DNA of 64,000 nucleotides. It comes from Sphagnum magellanicum. Lineage: Eukaryota; Streptophyta; Sphagnopsida; Sphagnales; Sphagnaceae. Below, one piece after another: positions 35,201 to 47,800 of this stretch. Made by a program: the position numbers and the translations under genes. Location of the stretch: the NCBI GenBank assembly GCA_021904315.1, contig CM038914.1:4154001-4218000 (forward strand), written 5' to 3'. The notes under the pieces were generated by a model, which saw only the letters and a list, made by a program, of their open reading frames with translations, searched no databases and was not told where the DNA came from. The stretch's first letter is position 1, and each line of letters starts with the position of its first letter.

Positions 35201-37334
35201 AATTGTCCAAAAAAAGAAAAAACCATGAACATAACAGTTAACAGAACAACATGGGTTTGAGAATGGCTAACAACTTTAGAATGAATCCTTGGAGAACGAG
35301 TGGATTTAGCCCTTGGCCCATAATTGGATTTGAATTGAATTGTACACAAAGTCAGACATGTGATGCGAGGGTATAAATACCTAGGCCAAATGCTATGGCA
35401 TCAGCATAGTAAGAGTTGTGGAATGCAAATAGTAGCCACAAATAACATGAATTGTCAAGGTGAAAAGAAATGGGAATGTTAGCAAGTACGACCTTTCTAG
35501 GCCAAGAGAGTATCCCCAAAAAACCAAGCATTGGTTATGTACAATTTCTGAGCAAGGAAAAAAGGAATGTAGTAGTGTGTTTCAAATTCAATCTATGGAT
35601 ATGTGGAGGAATATATCACCCAATAACTGAGACTACTTGTTTTGCCCTATCCAAAGTCCAAATCGTAAAGGTTCTTGCTTTCTGCTAAACCCTTTTAAGA
35701 CAAGGCAAGAATTGTTACAAAGTCATCTCAATCGATGAGCTAGAGATCTAATGCTCGAATCTCAATTACATTCTGAAGCAATGACATGTGCACAATCGTC
35801 CAGATTTCAAATTGGAGTTGCAATCATGCACTTTTGAGACTCAATGTCTCCACTTATTTCCTTCCATTCATGAGGGATTTGAAATGGGTTTGAAGAAGAT
35901 CAAACTGCAGTTTAAATCATCTGCCATGGGTGTTGTACAAATCATATGAGGATTGTGAAAAAGGTTTCTTCTTACTCTCCCTGTCCTCAAGAAACACTTA
36001 AGAAACACTTGAGGAGTATGCTGTACATAGTCAAATTACCCTTCAAATATCCAATATCATGCATAATTGAAAATTTGGAAATATTAAAATTTTCCATTTA
36101 TTGCCAAAATGTGGCTAACAGAAAGAAAAGTAAAGTAAATGAGATAATTAATTGAGAAAAGTAAAGCCTCCATTTTAGAGTTGGCCACTTTCTAACCCAC
36201 CAGAAGAACAATTGCCAAACTTCCACAATTTTTCAGTCATATCCTTTGTATGCCCTATGAACCCTTACAGTAATTGGCTTGCTATAGTAGATGAAATTTA
36301 GCATTGGTGTAAATAATGGTGAATGGATACCAGAAAATGTTCATCTACATTCTCTGAATTCATCATACCCAAACAACTACCCCATTAGCCAACAACAAAA
36401 CTATTTGAAAACCTGAAATCGTTTGTACAAATAAGCATTAAAAGCCACAAGCTAATGAACAAAATTCACATAGAAGAAGGTACTTAGTATTCAACTACAA
36501 TTCCAAAAGTCCCAATTTGAAGAGTATGGCATTGGTCTCATGTGCATCTTGATCAAACATCCAAGCTTGTCAAAGAAATGCATCTCTTTGTGCTGATTGT
36601 TTTTGTTTGGACAAGCTTCAATTCTTCATAGCAATTTCTTTGATCTCTTTCATACATTTGCACATGTAAAAATTCACATTAATCTTTTTGGTCATGTTTG
36701 TAGTGTTCATCATAGCTTTCCTCCAAGCATGTTTATGCAACCAAAAAAACAGCCCAGTATGTGCAAAGAAGCTTCGTTGAGATCTTGTGTGAAAAACTCT
36801 CATCACGAAAGCAATAACAAGCTTTGCCAACCAAACTAGAACACACACACACACTAGTAATGCATATCTGGATCACCCCACTATTTGCATAATCTCTTGT
36901 CTGATATTAATCCCAGTTTGTACCCTTGACACTAGGTAAAGTTATCACAATAGAGAGCTTCTTCCCACGTTCATTGTTCATGTTATCTCTGAAGAAGATA
37001 CAATCCATTTCGTTCAACAATAAATTTGTCACACATGTATGCCAGTCATTTTGTTTTCCAATGAAGCATTCAAATGTCCAAAGGTATTGTGGATTCAGTG
37101 CCTTGTAGCTTCACCCATCACTGCACCTATATCAAGCATTCACAAACCATATCCTTCACCTCTTTTTGTTGTTCATTGTAGTGTGCAGTGCACCCAGAGG
37201 CTCCTGGAAACAATGCGATGTACCTGGCACAGAAATTTAAGTGGAGAATTTTGCGGTACATCAAAACATTAAATGGTAGATAATCATGTATATATATACA
37301 TTGGGGAAGGCCTGTTCCCTTGGCCCTCACATGC
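35201..37334. other. Gene-free stretch
   Basis: No gene is supportable. A short AC run lies near 36840-36853. Confidence 0.5.
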
Positions 37335-37403
37335 TTCTCAGGCAGGAGAACTCAGGCTACTACAATTAGAAGTTCTCAGGCAGGGAAACTCAGGCTACCA
37401 CAC
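37335..37403. repeat. 38-bp tandem duplication
   Basis: The phrase ttctcaggcagg...aactcaggctac occurs at 37335 and again at 37373 with few differences. Confidence 0.85.
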
Positions 37404-37430
37404 TTTTGTTTCCCTCTAACCACAAACGGG

Positions 37431-37458
37431 CCTTGAGAGGAGGCCTTTCCTCTCAAGG
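37431..37458. repeat. Perfect 11-bp hairpin
   Basis: Arms ccttgagagga (37431-37441) and tcctctcaagg (37448-37458) enclose a six-base loop. Confidence 0.9.
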
Positions 37459-37503
37459 TTCTCACATAATTCATCTCTCATCCATAGCACTGATGCAAGA
37501 GCA

Positions 37504-38117
37504 TCATGTTCCAGAACTCAATGTGCAATAGCCAGTGCTGAAATCACTCTCCTTCTTGATGAATGTACGTTGGAGAGATGGGGAACAGCTTCCATCTATG
37601 CAGTCAACTCCTCTTCTACAAGATGCAATAATGGATTGTAACTTTGCCCACAGACAGATGGCTGAATCAGCAATGAAAAACATGGCATTGCGAGTTGCAG
37701 GATCCAGGTACAAACATGCTCTTAACCACTTGGTCAATTTTGTTTGGCCCAACACTTTTGAGAATCTTTCTATGGACTCAAACAACATGAACACAAGCTG
37801 AGCAGATTGGTTGGTTAGATCCCACAACAAGAGGGGTGAAGTTGGTTGCTGAGAGAAACCCAGCACATCAGCAAAAATATGATGCAACCCCATGGAAATC
37901 CTGGAGATTCCCTTGCAAAGAAAAACCTTACAATCCAAGCAGGAAAACAGACACTCTAGGGTTCGCTCTTGGGTTCTGCATTTGACAATCTGAGTTCACA
38001 ATACCTGCATTTTCCAATAGAGCAGCATTGCTGATCTGCCTCAAACTGCTCCCCCAACAGGCCATACCTGAGTTTGTTGTTTCGAAATGGTCACCTATTA
38101 AAGCCTCATCCAGGATC
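37504..38117 (-). other. Possible alternative downstream exons of the KASH-like gene
   Basis: Two segments could be spliced in frame after an internal donor of the gene at 38521-39743. That donor is GTACGT, with the exon ending at 38648, phase 2. The first candidate exon is 38068-38117 (acceptor aatcattgcag, donor GTATGG). The second is 37504-37967 (acceptor near 37968, 154 codons to a TGA). The phases fit: 50 nt, then 464 nt. The joined product would be 391 residues with a Cys-rich, partly hydrophobic end in place of the membrane tail. I recognise no domain. The second acceptor (acccaag) is weak, and the open frame could be chance. Confidence 0.3.
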
Positions 38118-38520
38118 CTGCAATGATTTATAGCTGCATGCAAGGGGCTTAATATTCACTGGGCACAGAGGAATGGTTAAAACACTTGGTCCGGTCTTTA
38201 TCAAAAGGTTTTCTTCTGTCATTGTTGAAAATTTGGAGAGATCAAAGGGGTTGAATTCAGTTCTTTAGCTAGATGGCATCATGAGCTAAGCCTGTTCCTT
38301 CTTGCCAAAAGAACTATGATGTATGCGTTTCAGCTTTAGATGGAGGATAGGTTGAGGGTTTAGGGGCAGATCTGTTTCCAAACCTGATGAAATTCTTCAA
38401 CTTGTTGCTACAACACACTCAACCTAAATTTTACAACAGCCCTCAAGAGTGCCAGCTTATTCTCGTTGTGTTAGGCATAGCCGCAGCATTATTATTATCT
38501 CAGGAAAATACGAGAAAACA

Positions 38521-39743
38521 TCAAGTCGGCGGTGGCTGCTCCATCGCTCCTTCGTCAGCGGACCAGAATAGAACCCAAATTGATAGCACGAGCGAAAGTC
38601 CAGTGAGTAGCACCAATCGGATGTTACACCTCTGGCGCGATACGTACCTTCCTTCCTTGTCAGAAGAGAAATGCGCTCTCGCCATGGTTTCCACCGGCTC
38701 CACCTCCGCTTCGGGCTCTGCCGTAGTTTCTATACCTCTGAGGAAAGTTTCCGTACATCGTTTAGGAGAAGGAATGGCCTCCAAGGAGACTGCCTCGCCC
38801 TGTTTCAGGAGGTCTTTGTCTGGCAAATGGCAGGCTGTGTAGTCGTGAGTCTCAACATGGGTTGCCGTAACAGCAAGAGTCGGTGATACTGACATCTTGT
38901 TAACATTCAGGACCTCCAAGGCAGAGTTTGCGAATTCGGAAATATCACTGCTAACAGGTCCGGTGTTCGTGCAAACTGTGGTGGATATAACTGGCTTGAT
39001 CTGTTCTAGGAGAGGATTGGAGAGATCAGGGACGCCTTCTTCTTCTTCTTGAGCAATATAGTCACTGCCGCTTCCATTGCAAGCGATTGTTATAGCATTT
39101 GGCTGATATGTCTTCTGTTCCCAAAAAATTGCAACAAAGAACATGGAAAGGAAGATGAGCCATATTGTCACTGCCGCTTCCATTGCAAGCAATTGTCATA
39201 GCATTTGGCTGAGAGGTCTTCTGTTCGCAGAAAAATTGTAACAAAGAACACGGACAGGAAGGTTTCAAGATCGGCAACTACGAATTACAGAAGAAACACC
39301 ATCCTGTGCAAGCAATGAAGATAGATACATATCTGGAATCCGGATCCAGGGGGAGACGTAAATGCTGTGTGGAATCTGAAACCAGGGATAGAGCAATTTC
39401 TCTCATTTGCTACATCTTTCGCAGGTCAGTGCAATTATTTCAAAACTTTGTTTGACGACGATTCCGTACCTCATGCGCTTGGCACAACATGAAAATCGTG
39501 TCCTGATTTGTACGTAAATCGACGGAAGACTTGAGGAAAGTTCTTTACCTTTCCGCCTTTGAGCGCCTTCTTTTCACCGGTTTCTTCTGTGATGCTCGAA
39601 GTCGAAGTAATAGTTGAGCTCCGCATATTCTTTGACGCCAGCGCTGATGCCTGCTTTGAAGGACTTGCCTTTTTCTGATTCAGAAACCGCGCAATATCGG
39701 TGCCAGTCACTGGAACTATGTGGCGCTCGCTCCTCATAGCCAT
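38521..39743 (-). CDS. Candidate KASH protein of the nuclear envelope (plant SINE/WIP-like tail)
   Basis: Two coding exons, 39549-39743 and 38521-39114, join in phase 0 (GTAAAG donor; acceptor tttttgggaacag) and predict 262 residues. The start is the first ATG at 39743, with G at +4. The N-terminus is basic and polar with a segment RHIVPVTGTDIARFL. The middle is Glu/Ser/Thr-rich and probably disordered, with an EEEE run. The C-terminus is one hydrophobic helix, LVLLTGLSLVLSIWVLFW, preceded by SRQRCNIR and followed by a 13-residue tail ending in PPPT and a TGA stop. Known biology: KASH proteins are tail-anchored in the outer nuclear membrane, and their short lumenal tail ending in a PT motif binds SUN proteins. 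Plant WIP and SINE proteins have such short tails. Inference: this is a KASH protein, with unknown cytosolic partner. The N-terminal segment is not a domain I can name. The sequence is richer in CpG than its surroundings, as expected for a maintained gene. Confidence 0.7.
39061..39260. repeat. Tandem duplication of a 3' splice site and exon start
   Basis: About 95 bp covering the polypyrimidine tract, the acceptor and the first ~55 bases of coding exon 2 of the KASH-like gene is present twice, with a period of 106 bp (gtcactgccgcttccattgc at 39061 and 39167). The second acceptor in transcript order (exon start 39114) gives the open frame. The first (exon start 39220) leads to a TGA at 39062-39064. 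Confidence 0.9.
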
Positions 39744-39798
39744 CAGCTAGTAGCAGCCAAAGCAGACAACCCTGCTCGCATTCCACTCCTTCAGTTCT

Positions 39799-40344
39799 CT
39801 GCAAAGTATCAATTTCAAGATTGTCAAAATGATCCAACAACTATAAGCACAGTCCGGATTCCAGAATAGATTTATTCTGAAGAAAAAACCAAGTCTATTA
39901 GTTTCGCGATCATGAAGCTTACGCACACAAAAAACTGCACAGATTGCAAAATTTACTGAAACAACCAGAAAACCGAGGGGAAAAAAAAACAGCAATCCTC
40001 CTTAGTTTCGAGATCATGAAGCTTTATGCGCACATAAAACTCCACAGATCGCATTACCGCAACAACCAGAAAACGAGGGAAACACGAAAAAAAAAAAAAA
40101 AAAAAAAAACAGCAATCCTCCGCAAAGAGACCTCCAAGCGCTTGCTTAATGTTGCGACGTGAAGACAGAATTTAAGCATCATCAATTCACGACAATCCTC
40201 AACAATCACTAAGATCTTGACACCGAATAGACCAAAAATTCCACAGATAGGTCAATCTCATTAGATCATCTTCATCATCAGTGTGCAGGATGGTATCAGT
40301 GTTGGAACATCCAGTTTGAAACAAAACAACTCCTCTTTACTCAC
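39799..40344 (-). other. Probable 5' UTR intron of the KASH-like gene
   Basis: A strong donor (atcaac|GTGAGT, exon end 40345) follows a GC-rich segment, and an acceptor (gatactttgcag, exon start 39798) lies 55 bases before the start codon. The 546-bp intron between them is plausible. The upstream exon would hold the short GC-rich leader around 40345-40375. The intron contains a 23-A run at 40087-40109. Confidence 0.5.
40087..40109. repeat. Poly(A) run of 23 bases
   Basis: Uninterrupted A run on the plus strand, inside the likely 5' UTR intron of the KASH-like gene. A related word, cagcaatcctcc, follows both this run and the shorter A run near 39981. Confidence 0.95.
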
Positions 40345-40432
40345 GTTGATGCGCGCTCCCGGGCACAGAAAGGCCTACAACAGCCACAACAACAGCAGCA
40401 ACAACAAGGTCATGTTTTTTAATTGAAAAAAA

Positions 40433-40735
40433 AGTCGCCAAATTTTGCCAGAATTGCCTGAAATTGTGCGTAAGATTTTTCTACTTTCATATTTTGAATA
40501 TCGCCAAATTTGGCTAAACACTCTTGTAGATGATTACCACTTGAGTAACATTGCAAAGTTGGGGAAGGGGGGGAAACATTACAGTCATTATTGGGTTCTT
40601 TAAAAATTTTGTGAAGTAGCCACATTGATGATTTGATCATCCACAAGAGGAATTAGCCAAATTTGGCTACAGGTCAGAAAGGAAAGTAGAAAATTTTAAG
40701 AATCCTGCTATATTTTGGTGATGGCTTGAACGTAT
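40433..40735. repeat. Family A copies 3 and 4 as an inverted repeat
   Basis: The right arm (40615-40735, plus) is a typical family A copy: atccacaagagg, aattagccaaatttgg, ggtcagaaaggaaagtag, ctgctata. The left arm (about 40433-40545) is an opposite copy; its reverse complement reads atcatctacaagag, ttagccaaatttgg, then gaaagtagaaa. Together they make a foldback of about 300 bp with a ~70-base spacer, lying about 60-90 bases upstream of the first likely exon of the KASH-like gene. Confidence 0.75.
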
Positions 40736-43700
40736 TACCGTAGCCTAGGGTCAGTTTTCACTTTCCACATTAACAAAATGAATTATTTTATTTTATTTTT
40801 CAAAAAATGAATTCAATTTTTTTAAAATTTCATTTTGTCATTCATTTTCAAAAAAACTGTAAACCCTAAACCATGGTGGAGGTTCACAAACCTTTGTTTG
40901 GTGAAAGACACATGGATGGGGGATAGGGGAGGGGGGAAAGTGTCAAAATTAAGGTCCATTTCTATTGGAATATTATGAGTGTGCAACTTGTTGCAACTCC
41001 CCCATGATAAGCAAAGCGATTAAGCATTTCCTACTAAAAAGGAGAAGGTTGCATTGCCAACACATTAATGTGAGACTTTCAAGAGGTCATTGATGGTGTC
41101 CATAGCTCTAGGGCTTACTATGCACAAACCTTAAACTCCATATCTATTGTAATACATGTTGTTGAAGATTCGTAATGTGATAGAAAGGCCTTCTTCATAG
41201 GTCTTTGTATCTTTATCAATTTGCATCAAGCAACTACTCTTAACTTCACTCAACTCTTGCTACTCCATATCATATTTTGCCCCAAAAACTTCATATAATC
41301 ACACTATCGACATCTATTAACATCTAAGAATACATTACAAAATTTGCATGACTTGCTAAAGGCCTTCTTATGTCAAATTTGATTTGAAATGTTTACATAT
41401 AAGACTTTGATAATGTATCAATTTCAATTCTTCATACATTAGCACAATAGACCTATTCTATTTCACAATGCAAAACTCCAAAGTCTTTTTCACATAAATT
41501 GACATCATACGTACCCACATTGACAAAGATCCACACCAATCAAACATTACAAATACCACACAATCCCAAGACTACAATACTTGGTTCAAATCTCAAATTG
41601 AAGCTATAATCTATTAGTGCAAAACATAATAAGAAATGTTTTCAACAAATATGATAAATTGACACAAAGGCTTTGTCAACCATTATATTACATATTTGAG
41701 CAAGGGTTTCAAGTAGAATCAAGTATTTCAAATTGACATTAAAGTTCAATCTCAAAACTTCAACATAGATTTTCAATTTTGACAATTATAGATGGTAACA
41801 ATAATATCTTGGCACTATGATCACCAATATGAACTTTCAACATATTAAGTTTCACATCATTCAAAAGCCTTTCCAAAATTTAACCTAACTTTTATATTGT
41901 TGGGACCAATAAAAAAAAATTCCACAAATTTAATTCTAACATTTATCTTGCAAACCTTGAGACATTTGCAAAATAACATTCATGGCATGTTGCATACTTT
42001 TTATATGTTCACATGAACCCTAATTATCCTTATTCTATGATCATTTCCATTAACCTCAAATGTAAGTTGTTAAAATAGATGTGCAATGAAAAATCATTCT
42101 TCTACAACTCTCTTGGTTGAAGTTCAAAATGCCACATCTAGGAAAATAATATTTGTGACAACATTTTTATTCATTGTAATGTGTTCTCACCCTATGCTTG
42201 TTGTGTGTGCGTGTGTTTGTGTAATTAAAAACATTAACATGAATTTTTTTTCATTTGGAATTTTACAAATTAGTTGAAGTACAATAAAATGATTCATTAT
42301 CAATTCCTTTTTCATGCACATAAAAGGAATGGGTTGACCAATCAAAATGATGTGGTAGAATTGGATTGGTTATTCCAAAATAATTATTTTTTAAATGACT
42401 TATAAGTTAACAAAAAAAATTATAACCCAAAAAGATGTTGATCTTCACTATTTCGTAAAGGTGTAAATTATAATTATTCATGATTACATCATTTTCAAAG
42501 TATTTCAAATCATTAAAATTTTGGAAGAAAATAGCAAAAACATTAGTTATAGTGATCTTTAAATGCTTTTGGGCATTCTATATTCATTGTCTATTCATTT
42601 GAAATTTATTCAAATGTTCCCATAACATTTTAGAAAATACTATATAAATTCAACAAACAATTTTAATATTAACTTAATTTATCATTTAAAATAATGCAAA
42701 ATTAACTATTGGTTATTTTTAGAATGGGTCGTTTTACTTTACTTAGACCCACTTAGTAATGAATGATTTGCTCACAATGCTAAAATCTTACTTTCATGAA
42801 TGCAAATGACATTACCAAACTTCTAAATTTATGGCCCAAATTTGGATGGACTTTTGTAAATTTAAGAATTACATTCCATAACAAATTGCAATGATCAAAA
42901 TTTACCATTATATATCATTTATGTCAATCTTATGAATTATTATTTTCAAGATAAATTTATCCAAGGAAAATAGATGATTTGTCCATGAAACATTTTCAAA
43001 CATACATGATCAATCCAACACTTTGTGAAATGCAACATATTATTTTGAAGGTGATTTGCCCATCAACATTGATACAAATAAGGGAATGCATAGTGGAAAC
43101 ACATTTGACCAAATAAGGAAATTAACATATTTGTGTATAAGAAGGATGTTGGTGTGCACTTGAATATTTTGTCCATTCACAAAATTTAGAAGTATACCCA
43201 TACATGATAAGTTAAAACATGGAATAAACAAACTTAAAACTAATCATAATTATCTATATGATAGAGATAATGAAATAGATAAAATAAAATAATTGAAAAC
43301 ATGGGAGTGGGGCAAGAGGTGTACACAAGAAATGTTTAATGTAGATTGTGATATAAAACTTTTGAACATGGTATGTTTGGATAATGCATCTTCATATCTA
43401 ATGAAGGTTAAAACACAAACAAAAAATGATTTGGTGATTTGTTCCAAATAATACCTTATGTAGATAATGATATCCAAACATTTAATCATGATGTTATTTA
43501 CTTTCATATCTAATTATTCTTGATTTGCATCATAGATCATGTCTATTGCTTCCATTTGAACCATGTGATATATTATGGTGTATTTAATTAAATAAATAAT
43601 TTACAATTGTCATTGAAAAAAAAAATTTGAACTTGTCACATGTAAAGTTTTTTGTATATCAACTTGAACCACATAACATCCATCAGTTTTAATCACTTTC

Positions 43701-44800
43701 ATCATTCAAAAACTTGAATTTCTATGTCATAAAAAAATCATTTTTTACAAAAATGCTCACCAAAAGAATTTTAAAAAGTAATTATATTGTGATTTGTAAA
43801 TTAGGTGTGAACAATAATTATATTTTAAATTTAAATATGGTTAATTGAACCGTATTTTTATTTTATTTTTGGTTTAACCATTATTAATTTAATAATAATT
43901 CATTTTCCATAATTACTTTAGTTACGATTTAGCATTATTATTTTACTAATCATGAGTTTTGTCATAATTAGTTTTTCCTAGGTTAAATTTGCCACTTGTT
44001 TAATTTATGTAGTGTAAGTATGTGATTAAATAACTTAAATACAAATAGTTTATATGGAGGTGTATTTATTTATACATACCCTACTTATACTCCACCTATT
44101 TACCTATACTTTTGACCTATAGGTAACCTAGTTATATAAACGAAGGTAGGCCATTTATATACCTATGTTAAATTACTAGTTGGTTAACTAGTTATTTACC
44201 TAAAATACACTAATGAATGTGTAATTAAGTAGTTAAATATTAATTATTACAAATACATTGCTGATAATAATGAATTAAGTCAAATTTGTAAAGATTAGTT
44301 ATAATTTGGTTGTAATTATCAATCAACAATATAATACATTATAATTATCTTGATATTTATATAATTCAAGGATTTATAATATGGTTGTAATTATTAATTA
44401 TAACTAAATAACTAGACATTAACTATTACTAATTTTTATTTTAACTTAATTAATATACATATTACCTACCTCTTTATTTATTTATTTGCTTAATTTATGT
44501 ATCTTATGTAGTTATTTAGGAAAAATGTTGTGTGATTTAAAAGGCTCTAATGTTGTGTGGACATGAAAATGTTTCTCTTTATCAAAAGTTTGTCCCATAT
44601 TATTTGTCATCATTTCCAAATGATGAAAAATATTAATAGATGCACCATAAGCATCCAAGACATAAGAATTATTTAAAAAAGGAAGGCCACTTGGGATGAG
44701 CCAATTGAAAAGGCTCAACTTTAAGGGCCAAATTTAAAATGAAATAGGATTTTCCTACCTAGGTCATCTAGGTGTAGGTTTAATCTAGGTGGTGTACATT
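40736..44800. other. Gene-free AT-rich stretch
   Basis: No gene, array or strong hairpin is supportable. The 43.8-44.5 kb part is almost pure A/T with acct words at 44050-44230. Confidence 0.6.
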
Positions 44801-47800
44801 TAAACCTAGTAAAGGTCATAACTTAAATTGCTCTCTCTCACTTCTTCCTCCTCTCCTTCTCCTCCTTCTTTTCCTTGGGCTACAACTACATATTATAGCT
44901 ATTTTTTGTATTATTCTTCATGGGCCTCGTTATGTCAAACCCCCACATAAGCAACCATGTTGGTTGCCAAAGAACAAAAGATTAAAAAACACAAGGGTAG
45001 GGAGGGGAACTCCTTACCTTTCACATTGACATGTAGGGAGGCAACACTTTTCGGCGGCAACGATCGTAGTCCTCACTACTACTATTGCAGATGGTCACTA
45101 AAAACAAAAAAAAACAAGGACAAGGAAGGGAGCTTCCCACCCACCCCTCACTATTGGGCAACTATGAGTTGTGTCACCTTCTACTAACAAAAATGACAAC
45201 AAAAGGGCTTGTGTCCCTCGTGAATGTTGTTGATGGGTAAGGGAGGCTTGGGAGCTCTAAGCTCCTAGCACCTGTAGCTCGTCGTAGTGGTGAGCTTACT
45301 TTTGCTACTTACCTCCTCTCCACACCCCAAGGTACCCAAGCCCCATTGGGGTTCAACTCCCCATGGAAATGCTTGATGATAATCATAAAAAAACTTTGTA
45401 AAATTATTTTTTTGTTAGGTGAGCTTTTTCAGCTCAAAAAGTAGACTAAAACATGAACATATGATTGTTCCAACTCGAACAAAACTCATGTAAAAACTAA
45501 TTTGTAACAGAACAAAACTACACAACACTTGCTACTAATCAAATCACACACATAATATAGACAAAACAAAACCAAAACTCAATGTTAAACAAATCTAGCT
45601 TAATTGCAACACAAAAACAACTAATTAACACTTTTTGATGATTAAAAATATGATTCACATGTAACAAGTAGGAATCCAAGCGCAAAACATATAAATAACA
45701 AAAACCAGGAATCAAATAAAACTACAAAACACAAGAAAAATTTACAAACATGAAAACACCATGCTTTGGAATTTTAAATCACCAAAAGTGATTTGAGATC
45801 ACGCAACTTGGGATTATATCCCATGATAAAATATCTTGAACCTCGTTCAAAATAAAATTAATCAACTTAGTTAATATAGTTTATCCCTAATTAAATGGGA
45901 CTTAATTGAACAGTTAAATCAACACAATTGACATTTCACATGACATGTTCAAATGCACATGTTTTGGAACCAAAATTTGAAAGGACGAAACCTTCATTTG
46001 CATAGTGGAAAAAAAAAGAAATTTTATTTGGATGTCAAATTTCCCAATCTGAACATAAACATGGTTTTATTTCTCAATGGCTTTTCTCAATAGTTTTGTT
46101 GTCTCTACTTAGAAGGAAGATTTCTACCTTGGTGTGCAAATTTGGGGTAGATTTTTGGCTTTTAATTAAAGGAACTAATGCATGGAAGACAATTGGAAAC
46201 TTGGCTACTGTTCTTAATCATATTTGTTTTGCATTTGTAAAACCCTATTGGGATTTTTGTAGCGTATTTGGAAGACATGTTACCCAACATATTTGTGCTT
46301 CACTTGTGAGGGGCCTTTAAAAAATATTAATTTTCACTCCATGCATTCTACTTTGAAACACCATTTGTTTTTTCCCCATGATACCCACTTGATACCCAAT
46401 GGGTATTGCAAGAAAAAGAGGAAAAACGACACAAGGTTTTACATATGATAAAGTCCTTGTCTATGAACTTTACTAGAATCAAGCCCATGCTTGATTTTGT
46501 ATTGCACAAGCCTTTATTTTGATAGAGTACGTGGCTTTAAATAACACAAATTACCTAATGCCACACAATTCCATCATCCCTTCAAGATTTTGTCTAACTT
46601 GTCATAAATGGTTAAACCATTACCACTTGTTTTTCAACAACTTGAAGATAGATTTTGGGTGATAATGCGAGGTACTTCTTGACAATGAATTTGGTGGCAT
46701 AATTCATGTGCTAGTGTAGCAAAAAAGGGGGGTTATGCCAATCTCACAATAGTTCACCACATATCATTTCAAATATATTATGATCATATTGAGGATAATT
46801 TGTAGCCAAAAAAGAAAGGTTGCTTGGTTTTAAAACACCTTGATACAATACACACAACAAAAGTTGGATTGCTAGAACATCTAATGATCAATGTGGATTA
46901 TCAAAATATGACATCCATCTACCTTACATTCCTATAGTTTAGACACCAAGGAAAGATAAACTATGGCCCTCAAGGAATTGGAACTCTCTAGTTTCCTCTC
47001 AAGAACCAATTAGTCTTTTATGTGGCAATTCATACATGATAAAATGTTTCCCAACATTGGATGACACTCATATACCAACCAAATCCTTCACCCTTAGAAA
47101 TTGGACAAAGAAACAAAAAAGAATTGGACAAAACAACAAAATTTTTGCATGACACCCATATACATCCTAAGAATCCCATTTTGCCTCCAAAGTTTTCACA
47201 ACAATGTAGGTGCTCTCTTCCAAACATAGATGATCTGATTGTTTCCCTTAAAAGCTCTAAAAACCCAAAGCACAATTGAACATGCCACTTAGACCACTCA
47301 TAAACCCCCTACACACTTTCATCATTTTCCTTGAATTGGTCCCTAAATCCTAAGTAGAATCTTGTATCTTGTACTAGGTGAAGTTCATAGCACAACAAAA
47401 TAAATTGGCTCTAGAAAAAAAAACATCAATAGTGGGGCATTTTTCCCCAACTACACAAAGAACAAAAACACCCTACTTTATCCACAATGAGCTTCCACAT
47501 TCATCATTCACAACCAACAAAGAAAACTTAGTTCTTTTTATAATACCACCAAGATGTCAAATCTAAGCAAATTTCCAGTCCTTATAACATAAACTTGCAA
47601 CATTTCTTGTTGTGCCATAGAATCCAAAAATCCAACCATCGCAAAGCTCCTCAATCCATCTTCAAGAGCAAACAACAAAAAAGATAAGCGTATGAAGTTA
47701 CCAACAAAAGAAATATTTTGTGCATCCACAATCATGTTGCCTCTATGAATATAAACACTTGCAAACATAATGAAACATAGGTAAACAACCAATAACCTGG

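Noticed and set aside
38387..38842. Plus-strand open frame opposite the KASH-like gene
   Set aside because: It is a shadow of minus-strand exon 2, which has splice sites, a start and a meaningful C-terminus.
45260..45370. Possible tRNA gene with T-arm ggggttcaactcccc
   Set aside because: The A-box-like word lies too far upstream and no acceptor stem or anticodon arm can be drawn; only one hairpin is convincing.
46096..46320. 74-codon plus-strand frame
   Set aside because: No ATG at the listed opening, no recognisable domain and no neighbouring exon.
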